Source: Rickettsiales bacterium (GTDB taxonomy: Bacteria > Bacteroidota > Bacteroidia > Cytophagales > Cyclobacteriaceae). Taken from it: a stretch of 64,000 bases of DNA. The first letter of the stretch is position 1. Every line of letters starts with the position of its first letter. The notes below the pieces were generated by a model, which did no database searches, had not been told where the DNA came from, and worked only from the letters and a program-made list of their open reading frames with translations. This document shows, piece after piece, positions 17,678-29,378 of the stretch. The position numbers and the translations under genes were made by a program. Location: NCBI GenBank assembly GCA_002729235.1, contig PBTY01000013.1, positions 4,609 through 68,608 of the forward strand, written 5' to 3'.

Positions 17678-18754
17678 ATGAAAACCATATTTCCAGTACT
17701 TATCATTATAGCTCTGGCTCTGGCAGGTTGTAATACCGATGCAGGAGAAAAGCTAAAAAAGGACTTCATGCCTATTGCCAGAGGTGAGAATGACGAAATC
17801 ATTTTAGTCATTGACTCTGCACAATGGAAAGCCGGCATTGGTGATGAATTACGCAAAACGTATCAGCAGTACATGATGCTTTTGCCGCAGGATGAGTACG
17901 AGTTTTCAGTCAATAAAGTGAATCCTCGAAAATTGAATGATGTTTTCAGACATGCAAAAAACATGATTTTTGTGATGACTCTGGACTCTAAGACTGCCGA
18001 AAGTAGAGCGGTACGTGAGTACTTCACTGACAATTCTTTGAAAAAGATTCAACAGGACAGTTCTATATTCTATACCGTGAGAAGAGATGAGTTTGCCAAA
18101 GGACAAATCGTGTTGTATTTATTTGGACAAGATGCGGAGACTCTAGAAAGGCGAATTGGAGATAACAGAGCTGCATTGAAGAGTTTGTTTGCGAGTGCGG
18201 TGAGAGAACGCACCCGAGATGAGATCCTTGCAAAACCGAAAAAGGAAACAATCGCTGCTATTGAAGAAAATCACCCATATTCTATTCAGGTGCCTTTTGG
18301 ATATGATCTAGCTAAGAACCTTCCGAATTTCATATGGCTTAGAAAACTAGATTCACAATCCGAGTGGAATGTATTCGTATATGAAGGAGACTACACAGAT
18401 CGAGGAGTTTTTAATAAAGTAGATGAGTTCAGAGATGAGATCACATCCACGTATTTAAGAGATTCTGAAAAGCCAGAGATTTTCATTAAACGACAGCCTG
18501 AGGTGCCTGTACTTACTCAGCGAGTGACCTTCAAAGACATGTTTGCAGTAGAGTCCAGAGGACTATGGAAAATAAGTGATAGCTCTGGTGGAGGTCCTTA
18601 TGTGAGTTACACCTTTGTGGATGAAAAGACCCAAAAGATTTATTACATAGAGGGTTATGTTTACTCTCCACCAACCAAAAAGAAGCATTTAATACGCGAA
18701 GTAGAGGCAATACTTTCTACTTTTGAGTTGAAGAAGCCCGTAGTGGCCAACTGA
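17678..18754 (+). CDS. DUF4837 lipoprotein
   Basis: 358 residues. Lipoprotein signal with lipobox LAGC at about 15-18. The mature part matches DUF4837, a Bacteroidota family of unknown function: an ILVIDSAQWKAGIGDELRK opening, FRHAKNMIFV, and a second half with HPYSIQVPFGYDLAKNLPNFIWLRK and DRGVFNKVDEFRDE. No membrane segment after the signal. Lies upstream of maeB with a 33-bp gap. Confidence 0.82.
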   Translation: MKTIFPVLIIIALALAGCNTDAGEKLKKDFMPIARGENDEIILVIDSAQWKAGIGDELRKTYQQYMMLLPQDEYEFSVNKVNPRKLNDVFRHAKNMIFVMTLDSKTAESRAVREYFTDNSLKKIQQDSSIFYTVRRDEFAKGQIVLYLFGQDAETLERRIGDNRAALKSLFASAVRERTRDEILAKPKKETIAAIEENHPYSIQVPFGYDLAKNLPNFIWLRKLDSQSEWNVFVYEGDYTDRGVFNKVDEFRDEITSTYLRDSEKPEIFIKRQPEVPVLTQRVTFKDMFAVESRGLWKISDSSGGGPYVSYTFVDEKTQKIYYIEGYVYSPPTKKKHLIREVEAILSTFELKKPVVAN

Positions 18755-18787
18755 GACAACCCAAACCATATACTAACCTAACCTAGA

Positions 18788-21082
18788 ATGGCTAAAATTA
18801 GAAAAAAAGAGGCCTTAGACTTCCATGAAGTAAAGCCTGCAGGGAAGATTGAAGTTACCCCGACCAAACCACTAAGTAGCCAACACGATCTTGCTCTCGC
18901 TTACTCACCTGGAGTAGCCGAGCCATGTAAAGAAATTGCGGAGGATACCGAAAAGGTCTATAGATATACTGCCAAAGGGAATCTGGTAGGTGTGATTTCC
19001 AATGGAACTGCCGTGTTGGGACTTGGAAATATTGGTCCAGAAGCCTCAAAGCCTGTAATGGAAGGTAAAGGAGTACTTTTTAAGAAATTTGCAGGAATCG
19101 ATGTTTTTGATATTGAGATCAACGAGACTGATCCTGATAAATTTATTGAAATAGTCAAAAGTCTTGAGCCAACGTTTGGAGGGATCAACCTCGAGGATAT
19201 CAAGGCGCCGGAGAGTTTTAAGATCGAGCGTGAGTTGCGGGATAAAATGAAGATTCCGGTAATGCACGATGACCAGCATGGTACTGCTATCATTTCATCT
19301 GCGGCATTAATCAATGCTCTTGAAATCAATGGTAAAAGGATAGAGGACATCACTATCGTAGTAAGTGGGGCTGGAGCTGCGGCAATAGCTTGTACTGATC
19401 TTTATGTGTCATTGGGTGCAGACCCTAAAAATGTGGTGATGACAGATAGTAAGGGTGTGGTGAAGCAATCCAGAACCAATCTGGATGAGACCAAAGCCAG
19501 ATACGCTACCCATCGTGAAGATCTGGATAGCCTGGAAGATGCATTGGTTGATGCCGATGTATTCTTAGGATTATCCATTGGAAATATCCTTAAGCCAGCA
19601 ACTTTGAAGAGAATGGCGAAGGATCCAATTGTATTTGCCTTATCTAATCCAGATCCAGAGATAGCCTATGACCTTGCCATGAAAACTCGTGATGACATCA
19701 TCATGGCAACGGGTAGGTCGGATCATCCTAATCAAGTAAACAATGTTCTTGGGTTCCCATACATATTTAGAGGAGCACTAGATGTAAGAGCTACGGCCAT
19801 CAATGAGGAAATGAAGCTTGCCGCAGTTAAGGCTATAGCTGAACTGGCCAAAGAAACAGTTCCAGAGATGGTGTTGAAGGCCTATGGTCAGAATAATATC
19901 AAGTTTGGACCGGAGTATCTGATTCCAAAACCTTTGGACCCTCGATTGATTACCGCGATTTCTCCTGCAGTTGCCAAAGCGGCAATTGATACTGGTGTCG
20001 CAAGAATTGAAATCAAGGATTGGGCAAAATATGAGTTGGAGCTCCAGGAGCGAATCGGTATAGATCAGCGCTTGATCTCGCGAATCATTACAAGAGCACG
20101 AAGAAATCCTAAGCGAGTTGTTTTTGCCGAGTCTGACGACTTGAACATCTTGAAAGCTGCACAAATGGCGGTAGATGAAGGTGTGGCCACACCAATTCTA
20201 TTGGGTAATGTGGAGCGAATCAGTAAGTTGATTGAGGTCAATGAATTTGATGGCTTGAAGGATTGTAAAATCATCGATCCATACAATGAACCAGAGAAAG
20301 TTGAGGAATTTGCAGAAGCCTTTTTTGTGAAGAGGCAACGTAAAGGCGTTACCATGAAAATGGCCCGCAAATCCATGACTAGAAGTAGAAATTACTTCGG
20401 GTGTATGATGGTGGAGAAGGGTGAAGCGGACGCATTCATTTCCGGTTTGTCTAATGACTACCCTAAGACGATTCTTCCAGCACTTCAGATCATTGGTGTA
20501 GAGCCAGGTGTGAATCGAGTTGCAGGGATGTACATTATCAGCAATTCTAAAGGGAACTTTTTCTTCTCGGACACCACAGTCAACTTGAACCCTAACGCTG
20601 AGCAACTAGTCGATATCATAGGTCTTACATCCAGAGTGGTGAAGTTTTTTGATACTGAGCCGAGAATTGCAGTGTTGTCCTATTCAAACTTTGGGTCAGC
20701 CACAGGTGAAGTACCAGAAAAAACAGCCAAAGCAGTGAAGCTTGCCAAAGAGAAATGGCCTGATTTGGTAATTGATGGTGATATTCAGGCGAATACTGCT
20801 TTGAATAAGGAGTTGCTCCAAGAAAATTACCCATTCAGTGAATTGGCTAAGAATCCAGCAAACACATTGATTTTCCCAGATTTGGATTCAGGGAATATTG
20901 CCTATAAGTTGTTGATGGAATTAGGCGGAGCCGAGGCTATTGGCCCTATCTTAATGGGTATGAACAAGTCTGTTCATGTGCTTCAGGTGGGTAGTACGGT
21001 ACGCGATATATTCAACATGGTAGCCATCTCAGTAGTAGATGCGCAGCTCAATGAAAAGCGAGAAAAGAATCAAAAAGCATGA
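18788..21082 (+). CDS. maeB: NADP-dependent malic enzyme, with phosphotransacetylase-like C-domain
   Basis: Converts malate to pyruvate and CO2 with NADPH. 764 residues in the large bacterial architecture: malic enzyme part about 1-430 ([44 protein letters not shown]-type segment, [13 protein letters not shown]) and a phosphate-acetyltransferase-like part about 440-760 ([35 protein letters not shown]) that normally serves as an acetyl-CoA sensor, not as an enzyme. Its stop overlaps the ruvA start as ATGA. Confidence 0.93.
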   Translation: MAKIRKKEALDFHEVKPAGKIEVTPTKPLSSQHDLALAYSPGVAEPCKEIAEDTEKVYRYTAKGNLVGVISNGTAVLGLGNIGPEASKPVMEGKGVLFKKFAGIDVFDIEINETDPDKFIEIVKSLEPTFGGINLEDIKAPESFKIERELRDKMKIPVMHDDQHGTAIISSAALINALEINGKRIEDITIVVSGAGAAAIACTDLYVSLGADPKNVVMTDSKGVVKQSRTNLDETKARYATHREDLDSLEDALVDADVFLGLSIGNILKPATLKRMAKDPIVFALSNPDPEIAYDLAMKTRDDIIMATGRSDHPNQVNNVLGFPYIFRGALDVRATAINEEMKLAAVKAIAELAKETVPEMVLKAYGQNNIKFGPEYLIPKPLDPRLITAISPAVAKAAIDTGVARIEIKDWAKYELELQERIGIDQRLISRIITRARRNPKRVVFAESDDLNILKAAQMAVDEGVATPILLGNVERISKLIEVNEFDGLKDCKIIDPYNEPEKVEEFAEAFFVKRQRKGVTMKMARKSMTRSRNYFGCMMVEKGEADAFISGLSNDYPKTILPALQIIGVEPGVNRVAGMYIISNSKGNFFFSDTTVNLNPNAEQLVDIIGLTSRVVKFFDTEPRIAVLSYSNFGSATGEVPEKTAKAVKLAKEKWPDLVIDGDIQANTALNKELLQENYPFSELAKNPANTLIFPDLDSGNIAYKLLMELGGAEAIGPILMGMNKSVHVLQVGSTVRDIFNMVAISVVDAQLNEKREKNQKA

Positions 21083-21672
21083 TCAATTATTTAGAGGGTA
21101 AGTTGGTTGTAAAAGACCCTACCTATGTGGTTGTTGACATCAACGGAGTTGGTTATGAGGCCAAAATTAGTCTCATAACTTATGCCGCAATTAAAAATTT
21201 AGAATCGACTAAAATCTATACGCACCTCCATATTAAGGAGGATGCACATACTCTATATGGGTTCTCAGAGCAATCTGAGAAGCGTAGGTTTTTAGATTTG
21301 ATTAGTATTTCTGGTGTTGGACCGAGTACTGGTCTCATGATATTATCTTCTCTTTCTCCTGAAGAACTTCAACAAGCAATACTAAGTGAGGATGTTAAAA
21401 CCATACAAGGCGTAAAGGGAATCGGATTGAAAGGTGCTCAGCGTATTGTTTTGGAACTGAAGGATAAGATGAAGAAAGAAGGTCTTCTGGAGAAAGCTGG
21501 TGAAATTCTACCTTCAAGTAACAATACTTTGCGAAACGAGGCGTTATCGGCCTTGACTACTTTGGGAATTGCCAAACCTGCTGCCGAGAAAAGTATCGAT
21601 ACCATTTTGAAACAACACGGACAGCAAATGAAGCTTGAGGAGTTGATTAAGTTAGCACTTAAGCGGGCCTAA
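21079..21672 (+). CDS. ruvA: Holliday junction helicase subunit RuvA
   Basis: 197 residues. Domain I OB-fold about 1-62 ([28 protein letters not shown]), domain II with helix-hairpin-helix motifs (LISISGVGPSTGLMIL and IQGVKGIGLKGAQRIVLELKDK), and a C-terminal domain III that contacts RuvB (EALSALTTLGI). Tetramer binds four-way junctions in recombination repair. Overlaps maeB by 4 bp and precedes sprA by 11 bp; the maeB-ruvA-sprA order is common in Bacteroidota. Confidence 0.94.
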   Translation: MINYLEGKLVVKDPTYVVVDINGVGYEAKISLITYAAIKNLESTKIYTHLHIKEDAHTLYGFSEQSEKRRFLDLISISGVGPSTGLMILSSLSPEELQQAILSEDVKTIQGVKGIGLKGAQRIVLELKDKMKKEGLLEKAGEILPSSNNTLRNEALSALTTLGIAKPAAEKSIDTILKQHGQQMKLEELIKLALKRA

Positions 21673-21683
21673 CGTATTTTTGA

Positions 21684-24600
21684 TTGGAGAGGAAGACGTA
21701 CATACAGCTGTTTGTGAGTGTGGTGTTTTTGTGTTTCTGTTCTGCAGAACTAGAAGCAAAAAAACGTCTGGTTGCGTCTACCCTATTGTTTCAGCAAACT
21801 CAAGTACAACAAGATACTGTAAAGAAGGACACGATTCCTCCGTACGAGCCTAGTAAGAAGTCTACGTATGAACCTTCTTATAGGTTTGGGGATCCTTTCT
21901 CAAACCGAATGAGTCCGACTCCTCTGCAGCTCGCGGATCCCTCTTCTATTGATTTAGAAGTAGAGTATGATTCTTCTATCAATTACTCCGTTTATGAACG
22001 AATAGGAGATGTTAATTTCCGACCAGTCACCACCATGAGTTTTGAAGAGTATGACCGCTACAACGATCAACAAATTCAAAAGGAGTATTTCAAGCAGAAG
22101 TCTGCTGGTTTGGATGGTGAAAGTGCCGTCAGTGGTAGAAGTTTGATTCCAAGGTTATACATCAGTCCTGTTTTCGATCGATTGTTCGGAGGAAGTTATG
22201 TGGACATTCAGCCAAATGGATATGTCAACCTGGATTTTGGCGGGAGATTTCAACGCGTGGATAATCCATCAATTTCTCGGAGGCAACAGCGAAACGGAGG
22301 ATTCAATTTTAATCAACAGATTTCTTTGAATCTGGTAGGTAAGATCGGTGAGAAACTTCAGGTAACTGCCAATTTTGATAACAACAACACCTTTGACTTT
22401 CAGAATAATATGAAGGTGGAGTATACCGGGTATGACGAGGATATTGTAAAGAAAATAGAAATAGGTAATGTTAGTTTACCATTAAATAACAGATTAATTA
22501 CTGATGCAAACTCTCTTTTTGGGGTGAAAACCCAATTGCAGTTTGGAAAGTTGTTTGTGACCGGTGTAGTATCACGTCAGCAGAGTACAAATGAATCGAT
22601 TACCATCGCAACAGGTCAGACATTAAGCGGATCCACCTCAAACTCTGGTTCTGGTCAGGCCCCGGGATTTTCTGTGCGGGCCTCTGAATATGATGACAAC
22701 CGCCACTTCTTCCTTGGCCACTTCTTCCGTGACAACTATGAATATTGGCATAGAAATCTTCCGCTGATTCAATCAGGGATTAGAGTTACCAGAATAGAGG
22801 TCTATGTCTCGAACCAGTCTAATGACACCAAATCGACCAGAGAAGTCTTAGCATTGATGGACCTGGGAGAGGGAGATCCGGATCATATCTACAGACCTTT
22901 ACAAAATCAGTCAGCATCTGGTCAACAGGCAGGATTCCCTTCCAGTAACCTTGCTAACGATTTGTATGCCGATGTATTTGGAACAAGTGGGTTCCGAAAT
23001 AGCAGTCAAATCTCAAACACGCTAACTGACCAGTTTGGTTTTGAGAATACTGTTGATTTTGAAAGAATAAGTCCTGCCAGGAAGCTTGAAAATTCAGAGT
23101 TTAAATTGAATGAGCAGCTGGGGTATATCACACTATTGCAGCCGCTCAATAGTAATGCAGTCCTTTCCGTAGCCTATGAATACACCTACAATGGTAGAGT
23201 ATATAAAGTAGGAGAGCTTACTTCCGATTATGCTGGGGTCAAAGATAATGAGGTCATTGTCATGAAGATGCTTAAGCCAAGTAAGATCAATGTGGAGGTG
23301 CCAACATGGGACTTGATGTTGAAAAATATTTATCCAATATCGAATGGCCGGTCTGTTAGTCAGGAGGGCTTTCAGTTGAGAATTCAATACCGTGATGATG
23401 CTTCGGGTATAGATAACCCTTCCTTACATGAAGGTGAAAGAACTCGGAATGTACCTTTGATTGAGTTACTAGGTTTAGATCAATTAAACCAGAACAATGA
23501 CAATTCCAAGGACGGAAATTTTGATTTTATTGATGGTGTAACAATTGATGCCAACCGTGGAAATGTCATTTTTCCGGTGCTAGAGCCATTTGGTTCAACT
23601 TTGGAGAGTTATTTTAATGATTCAGAATCTGGGTTGGTGCAAAAATACGTGTATGATGAACTGTACACTGAAACTCAGGTTGATGCTCGGCTGCTGAATA
23701 GACTGAATAAGTTTTATCTAATCGGGGACTATAAAGGTGCCTCTGGTGGTGGAAGTTCATCTTCCCAGACCTATTCGTTGAATGCGATCAGCTTAGTAGA
23801 AAACTCAGTTGTGGTGACGGCAGGTGGGACACTTCTCACGGAAGGGTTGGATTATCGGGTGGACTACAACCTGGGTACCCTGACCATCATCAAGGAAGAG
23901 TGGTTGAATTCTGGTAAAGACATCAAAATTACCTATGAGCAGGATGACTTGTTCAACTTCCAAACCAAGTGGTTTTATGGGACGAGGTTAGATTATGTTG
24001 TCAGCGATAATTTCAATATTGGGGCTACCTTATTGCATCTTAATGAACGCCCAGGTGGTAGAAGCAGGTTTACCATTGGTGATGAGCCGACCAAGAATAC
24101 CAAATATGGCTTTGACCTGTCCTATCAGAATGAAGTGCCTTTCTTGACCAAGGCGATGGACTTTCTACCTCTGGTTAATACTAAAGCTCCTTCAACCATC
24201 ACTTTCAGTGGAGAATATGCTCAGCTAATTCCGGGGACATCCAATTTGGTTGATGGAGAAGGAACTTCATACATTGATGATTTTGAAAGTGCGGCAATAC
24301 CTGTAAACCTGAGTGGGGCAATAGGCTGGAAACTAGGAACTACTCCTGAGACAGAAGATAATCTATTTGACCTGAGTAATACAGAGGGTGCCTTAGGTTT
24401 TAATTACCGTAAAGCGAAGATTGCCTGGTATTCAATAGATCCATCAGTTTTCTACCAATCTGGTCAAAGACGCCCAACCAATATTACAGATGATGATTTG
24501 GCCAATCACTACGTACGACCAGTTTTGGCACAAGAAATTTATCCAGAAAGAGCCCGAAACGTTTACATTGTTCCAGAAACTATTTTTGACATTGCTTATT

Positions 24601-27600
24601 ATCCGAGTGAAAGAGGACAATACAACTACAATCCTAACTTAACACCTGAAACTACAGCGAGTGGAGAGGTAGTGCCTGTGCTCAGCGAACCTGAGAAAAA
24701 CTATGGTGCGATTTATAGGAATATTTCCACTGAACAGAATTTTAATGCTAATAATATCGAATACCTTGAGTTTTGGATGCTTGATCCGTTTATCTCAGGA
24801 GCCAATGGGGTGGTGCATGATGGGTTATTTGAAGCGAATAACACCACAGGGGGTCAATTGGTTTTTAACATCGGAGATGTTTCAGAAGACTTTAATAATG
24901 ATGGAGACAGAACATTTGAAAGTGGTTTTCCAGAAGATGGAGATTTGTCGAAGAAAATTCAAACAGAATGGGGATATAGGCCTAGTGAGTCCTATTTAGC
25001 TAACAATTTCCAGCAAACAGGCCGCGAAAATCAAGACATTGGATTTGATGGTCTTCGTAATGATGAAGAGGAGGATTTCTTTGCCAGTCAGTTGCCTATG
25101 AGCCAAATTCCTTCTTTGCGTGAGGACCCCTCTGCAGATAATTTCAAATATTTTTTGGATACCGATTATGATGCCAATGACGCCAAAATCTTAGAGCGTT
25201 ACAAAAATTTTAATGGTTTGGATGGAAACAGTCCAACACAAAGCGGAACAAATGTTCAGTCTTATACCATACTTCCAGATAATGAAGACTCCAATACTGA
25301 CGGTAATTTCGTTACTAGTGAAAGTTATAATGAATACAAGATCAACCTTAGGCCTGGAGGATTGGAGGTTGGGAATAACTTCATTATTGATAAGATAAGA
25401 AATCAAGAAGACGCACCTTATTGGTATTTGGTTAGAATTCCTATTCGAACAGCGGGAACACCTTATAATGGAGGTGTTGATTTTGGAAGTACTGTTCGCT
25501 CGATCAGAATGTATTTGACCGGGTGGAAAGAACCTGTGGTTTTGCGTATGAGCCAACTGCAGTTGGTTGGGTCGCAATGGAGAAAATATACGGACGCTCT
25601 TAAGGAGGAAGGATTGAATGAGGTGCCTGAGACTTCTTCATCAGATTTCTCTGTTTCGGTAGTTAATATCGAGGAGAATAGTGGAGAATCAGGTAAAATA
25701 CCTTACGTGGTGCCTCCTGGCATCAACAGAGATCGTGACAATACTACAATTATTAATAGACAATTAAATGAACAATCCCTCCAGGTCTGTGTGGAGGATT
25801 TAGCAGACAAAGATGCTCGCGCTGTTTACAAGCCTTACACTGTAAATCTGGTGAACTACGGTCGTTTAAAGATGTTTTTTCATGCACATGCAAACGGGGA
25901 TGACAATGTAGCGGATGATGAGGTTTCTGGATTTCTAAGAATAGGTACTGATGAAGTAGACAATTACTACGAGATTGAAGTACCTCTTAAAATAACTCAG
26001 GAGGGTGAGTTTACGGCAGCATCCATTTGGCCAGAGCAAAACGAAATTGATATTGCACTCAATGAATTACTTGCGCTCAAAGCTTTAAGAAACAGGTCTG
26101 GAGTAAATCAGTTGTCACGATACTCAGGGACTTCTGAAAATGGCAGGTATAAATTAATTGTCAAGGGAAATCCAGATATGAGCAGTTTGCAAACATTGAT
26201 GATTGGTGTACGAAACCCGTCGTCTGATGATGGCGCACCAAAATCGGTCTGTCTTTGGGCGAATGAGCTGAGAGTTACAGATTTTGATAAACACAAAGGG
26301 TGGGCTGCAAATGGCTCTGTAGTTGCACAGCTTGCTGATGTGGCCAGGGTATCCGCTACTGGTCAGTATACTTCTTTTGGTTTTGGTGATATCAATGAAA
26401 ACCTTCAGGAAAGAGAGCAGTGGGAGACCAGATCATATGATTTGACGGCCAATGTCAACGTTGATAAATTCTTACTGCCAGAAAAAACTGGATTGAAAGT
26501 GCCAATGATGGTCAGCATGGAGAATACCAGAGAAATTCCACACTATGATCCACTTGATCCAGATGTTCCGCTAGAAGCCTCATTGGATGGATTTGCCACT
26601 CAGCAAGAGCGAGATGAATATCGTAAAATTGTAGAGAACAGGGTGGAAAGGCGAAGTATTAATTTCACCAATGTTCGTAAAGAGAAGATCAATAAAGAAG
26701 CCAATGCTCACTTCTTTGATGTGGAGAATCTGTCTTTTTCCTACTCACACTCGGAAACCGTCCGAAGCAATGTCAGTACCGAAACGGCTCTCCAGAAACA
26801 AGTAACTGGCGGGATGTCATACAATTATTCTCCTAATCAGATTATCCTTGAACCATTTGCTAAATCCGAGGCATTTTCGAGTCCCTATCTGAAGTTGATT
26901 AAGGATATGAACCTGTCACTATCTCCTAGTAGTTTATCCTTCCGGGCAGATCTTGCAAGGAATTTTAGGATGACTCGTTACTATGACAATGATCTCAACC
27001 CTCAATATGGCAATGAGTTTTATGAACGTTTATTCACCTTCACAAGAAATTATGCTTTCAGGTGGAACATATTCAAGAGCTTGAGTCTCGATTATTCAGC
27101 CAGGGCAAATGCAGTAATAGATGAAATAGAGAATGAGAATGGTCCAACAGCTGACAATCCCATTGAAGGTGATTTGGATTCACGTGAAGAAATGCAATAT
27201 ATCTGGGGCCAGATCAAGAATCTGGGTAGGATGAAGAATTTTAATCAGGATATCTCTGCCACCTACAAGCTGCCATTTGACAAGCTACCGTTGACTGACT
27301 GGATAAGTGGAGATTTGAGATATTCGGCAGGATACGTGTGGACCGCCGGATCACTTGGTCAGTTAGATGATCAGGGTTATTTCTTTGGACACACCATTCA
27401 GAACAAAAGAGACCGAGGTGTGGTGGGGAAACTGGATATGGTGAAACTCTACAATAAGGTGTCTTTTCTGAAAGAAGTGAATCAGCCTCAAAGGAAAAGA
27501 ACCAAGAGTGATGATGATGTGCCGCAAGGTCCTAATCTGGCAAAGACCTTCTTGCGTTTGATGATGTCGCTAAGGAGCATCAATGTCACATACAATATCC

Positions 27601-28925
27601 GAGAGACTACTTCACTTGCCGGGTTTATGCAGCAGCCTTTCCTTTTGGGTATGGATAGTAGCTGGAATGCCCCTGGATGGAAGTTTTTACTTGGTGATCA
27701 GGATGCCACCATTAGAAATAGAGCGGCGGCAAATGGGTGGATTACCCGAAGTTTAGACTTGACAACTCCATTTGTTCAGACGTCTTCAAATGACGTGACT
27801 ATAAAAGCTGCTCTTGAACCAACTTCTGATTTTAAAGTCACGCTCGATGCACAACGAACCATTAATTCTTCTTTCCAGGAGATATTCAGATATGATACAA
27901 CAGGTGGTCGGTCTGGTTACAAGTCATTAACTCCTTCGAGAAATGGTAGCTACAGTGCAAGTTTCATAACCATTAAAACGGCATTTGAAAAACCAATTAA
28001 TGGGAATGAATCTGAGGCATTTAATTCCTTTGTTCGGAATATTGGTCTAGTTCAGAATAGACAGAATTCTACCATTACTGGAGACGGCTATTATGATACG
28101 TTATCTCAAGATGTCTTAATTCCAGCTTTCATTGCCGCTTATACCGGTGAATCAGCGCTCGATGTTTCCCTTAACCCGTTTCCACGAATACCATTGCCGG
28201 GATGGCGAATTGATTATAATGGTCTGACCAAAATACCGGCCCTTGCTGAAGTGTTTTCTGCAGTAACGCTTTCACATGGCTATCGATCGGCATACAGTGT
28301 AAATGATTATAGTTTTAATATTTCAGAATATGCCAATGATCCGAACAATGCATTTGATGTGACATTGGGTAACAGCATTTTGGATTATCCTCGCGGGTTT
28401 GTTCCTGATGACTCTAACAAGTTGGTTCCTGTTTACGTGATTTCGCAGGTTTCGATAGCTGAGCAATTTGCTCCTTTGATCGGAATCAATGTAAGAACTA
28501 AGAATAACATTACTACAAGAGCGGAGTATAAGCAGAGTCGAGCCTTAGCTCTCAACATGTCTAATGCACAAGTGACGGAGACCACAAGCAATGACCTAAC
28601 GCTAGACTTTTCGATGACGAAGGATAAGTTCAAACTCCCAATAAAAATCAAAGGGCGAACGGTCTCATTTGAAAATGCCCTCACCATGAGAATAAGTATG
28701 ACTGTTAGAGATGCAGAGACCATTCAGAGGCGAGTCTCCGCCGATGACCAAACTACAACCGGTAGCAATAGTTTCCAAATACGGCCATCAATGACGTATA
28801 AGTTGAATAAGAGTTTGGACCTAACGATGTACTTTGACCGCAACGTAAATGAGCCAAAGGTAAATGGATTCAAGACTGCCACCACCTCGTTTGGAACTCA
28901 GCTAAGATTTAGCTTGGCTCAATAG
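21684..28925 (+). CDS. sprA: SprA, outer-membrane translocon of the type IX secretion system
   Basis: 2413 residues, in the size range of the giant SprA/Sov family. SprA forms the very large outer-membrane barrel through which T9SS cargo passes, and is needed for gliding. TTG start at 21684 opens a signal peptide (MERKTYIQLFVSVVFLCF, cleavage near 25). The front has the SprA N-terminal features (DRLFGGSYVDIQPNGYVNLDFG, GEKLQVTANFDNN). Middle part carries repeated blocks such as GLDYRVDYNLGTLTI and YIDDFESAAIPVNL. The end is strand-rich and finishes LRFSLAQ. Directly follows ruvA. A CTD-bearing candidate substrate is encoded at 30673. Other por/gld genes are not in this window. Confidence 0.96.
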   Translation: MERKTYIQLFVSVVFLCFCSAELEAKKRLVASTLLFQQTQVQQDTVKKDTIPPYEPSKKSTYEPSYRFGDPFSNRMSPTPLQLADPSSIDLEVEYDSSINYSVYERIGDVNFRPVTTMSFEEYDRYNDQQIQKEYFKQKSAGLDGESAVSGRSLIPRLYISPVFDRLFGGSYVDIQPNGYVNLDFGGRFQRVDNPSISRRQQRNGGFNFNQQISLNLVGKIGEKLQVTANFDNNNTFDFQNNMKVEYTGYDEDIVKKIEIGNVSLPLNNRLITDANSLFGVKTQLQFGKLFVTGVVSRQQSTNESITIATGQTLSGSTSNSGSGQAPGFSVRASEYDDNRHFFLGHFFRDNYEYWHRNLPLIQSGIRVTRIEVYVSNQSNDTKSTREVLALMDLGEGDPDHIYRPLQNQSASGQQAGFPSSNLANDLYADVFGTSGFRNSSQISNTLTDQFGFENTVDFERISPARKLENSEFKLNEQLGYITLLQPLNSNAVLSVAYEYTYNGRVYKVGELTSDYAGVKDNEVIVMKMLKPSKINVEVPTWDLMLKNIYPISNGRSVSQEGFQLRIQYRDDASGIDNPSLHEGERTRNVPLIELLGLDQLNQNNDNSKDGNFDFIDGVTIDANRGNVIFPVLEPFGSTLESYFNDSESGLVQKYVYDELYTETQVDARLLNRLNKFYLIGDYKGASGGGSSSSQTYSLNAISLVENSVVVTAGGTLLTEGLDYRVDYNLGTLTIIKEEWLNSGKDIKITYEQDDLFNFQTKWFYGTRLDYVVSDNFNIGATLLHLNERPGGRSRFTIGDEPTKNTKYGFDLSYQNEVPFLTKAMDFLPLVNTKAPSTITFSGEYAQLIPGTSNLVDGEGTSYIDDFESAAIPVNLSGAIGWKLGTTPETEDNLFDLSNTEGALGFNYRKAKIAWYSIDPSVFYQSGQRRPTNITDDDLANHYVRPVLAQEIYPERARNVYIVPETIFDIAYYPSERGQYNYNPNLTPETTASGEVVPVLSEPEKNYGAIYRNISTEQNFNANNIEYLEFWMLDPFISGANGVVHDGLFEANNTTGGQLVFNIGDVSEDFNNDGDRTFESGFPEDGDLSKKIQTEWGYRPSESYLANNFQQTGRENQDIGFDGLRNDEEEDFFASQLPMSQIPSLREDPSADNFKYFLDTDYDANDAKILERYKNFNGLDGNSPTQSGTNVQSYTILPDNEDSNTDGNFVTSESYNEYKINLRPGGLEVGNNFIIDKIRNQEDAPYWYLVRIPIRTAGTPYNGGVDFGSTVRSIRMYLTGWKEPVVLRMSQLQLVGSQWRKYTDALKEEGLNEVPETSSSDFSVSVVNIEENSGESGKIPYVVPPGINRDRDNTTIINRQLNEQSLQVCVEDLADKDARAVYKPYTVNLVNYGRLKMFFHAHANGDDNVADDEVSGFLRIGTDEVDNYYEIEVPLKITQEGEFTAASIWPEQNEIDIALNELLALKALRNRSGVNQLSRYSGTSENGRYKLIVKGNPDMSSLQTLMIGVRNPSSDDGAPKSVCLWANELRVTDFDKHKGWAANGSVVAQLADVARVSATGQYTSFGFGDINENLQEREQWETRSYDLTANVNVDKFLLPEKTGLKVPMMVSMENTREIPHYDPLDPDVPLEASLDGFATQQERDEYRKIVENRVERRSINFTNVRKEKINKEANAHFFDVENLSFSYSHSETVRSNVSTETALQKQVTGGMSYNYSPNQIILEPFAKSEAFSSPYLKLIKDMNLSLSPSSLSFRADLARNFRMTRYYDNDLNPQYGNEFYERLFTFTRNYAFRWNIFKSLSLDYSARANAVIDEIENENGPTADNPIEGDLDSREEMQYIWGQIKNLGRMKNFNQDISATYKLPFDKLPLTDWISGDLRYSAGYVWTAGSLGQLDDQGYFFGHTIQNKRDRGVVGKLDMVKLYNKVSFLKEVNQPQRKRTKSDDDVPQGPNLAKTFLRLMMSLRSINVTYNIRETTSLAGFMQQPFLLGMDSSWNAPGWKFLLGDQDATIRNRAAANGWITRSLDLTTPFVQTSSNDVTIKAALEPTSDFKVTLDAQRTINSSFQEIFRYDTTGGRSGYKSLTPSRNGSYSASFITIKTAFEKPINGNESEAFNSFVRNIGLVQNRQNSTITGDGYYDTLSQDVLIPAFIAAYTGESALDVSLNPFPRIPLPGWRIDYNGLTKIPALAEVFSAVTLSHGYRSAYSVNDYSFNISEYANDPNNAFDVTLGNSILDYPRGFVPDDSNKLVPVYVISQVSIAEQFAPLIGINVRTKNNITTRAEYKQSRALALNMSNAQVTETTSNDLTLDFSMTKDKFKLPIKIKGRTVSFENALTMRISMTVRDAETIQRRVSADDQTTTGSNSFQIRPSMTYKLNKSLDLTMYFDRNVNEPKVNGFKTATTSFGTQLRFSLAQ

Positions 28926-28947
28926 TTTTCATCCTCATACTTTTCAG

Positions 28948-28955
28948 TATTTTTG
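28948..28955 (+). promoter_or_regulatory. -7 element of gcvH
   Basis: TATTTTTG matches TAnnTTTG. A TTT at 28927-28929 sits 18 bp upstream as a poor -33. It lies at the beginning of a longer ORF start (28953) and so supports the ATG at 29007. Confidence 0.5.
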
Positions 28956-29006
28956 GCAGCTCAATGTGAAATACATTGGTCTAATGATCAGATAAACAAT
29001 TACAAT

Positions 29007-29378
29007 ATGAATATTCCTGAAAACTTACTTTACACTGAAGATCACGAGTGGGTACGAATCGAGGGTGATGAAGCCTACATTGGTATTACTGACTTTGCTC
29101 AAGGCGAGCTAGGTGATATAGTTTATGTAGAAGTTGAAACTGAAGGTGAAGAATTAGAGCAAGGAGCAGTTTTTGGTACTGTAGAAGCAGTTAAGACGGT
29201 TTCAGATTTATTCATGCCTATCGCAGGTGAAGTGCTAGAGTTCAACTCAGAGTTGGAAGGGAGTCCGGAATTAGTGAATTCAGACCCATATGGACAGGGC
29301 TGGATGATCAAAGTAAAAATCTCGGATCAGGGTGACTTATTATCTGCTGATGCATATAAGGAGTTAATTGGGCAGTAA
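29007..29378 (+). CDS. gcvH: glycine cleavage system H protein
   Basis: 123 residues from the ATG at 29007; the frame is open to 28953 but those codons cover the promoter and do not resemble the family. Lipoyl-carrier protein that shuttles the aminomethyl group between P, T and L proteins. Lipoyl-Lys63 lies in [10 protein letters not shown]; the family ends [10 protein letters not shown] are present. Acts downstream of the threonine-to-glycine genes kbl and tdh. gcvT/gcvP are not in the window. Overlaps the vanZ-like gene by 11 bp. Confidence 0.93.
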   Translation: MNIPENLLYTEDHEWVRIEGDEAYIGITDFAQGELGDIVYVEVETEGEELEQGAVFGTVEAVKTVSDLFMPIAGEVLEFNSELEGSPELVNSDPYGQGWMIKVKISDQGDLLSADAYKELIGQ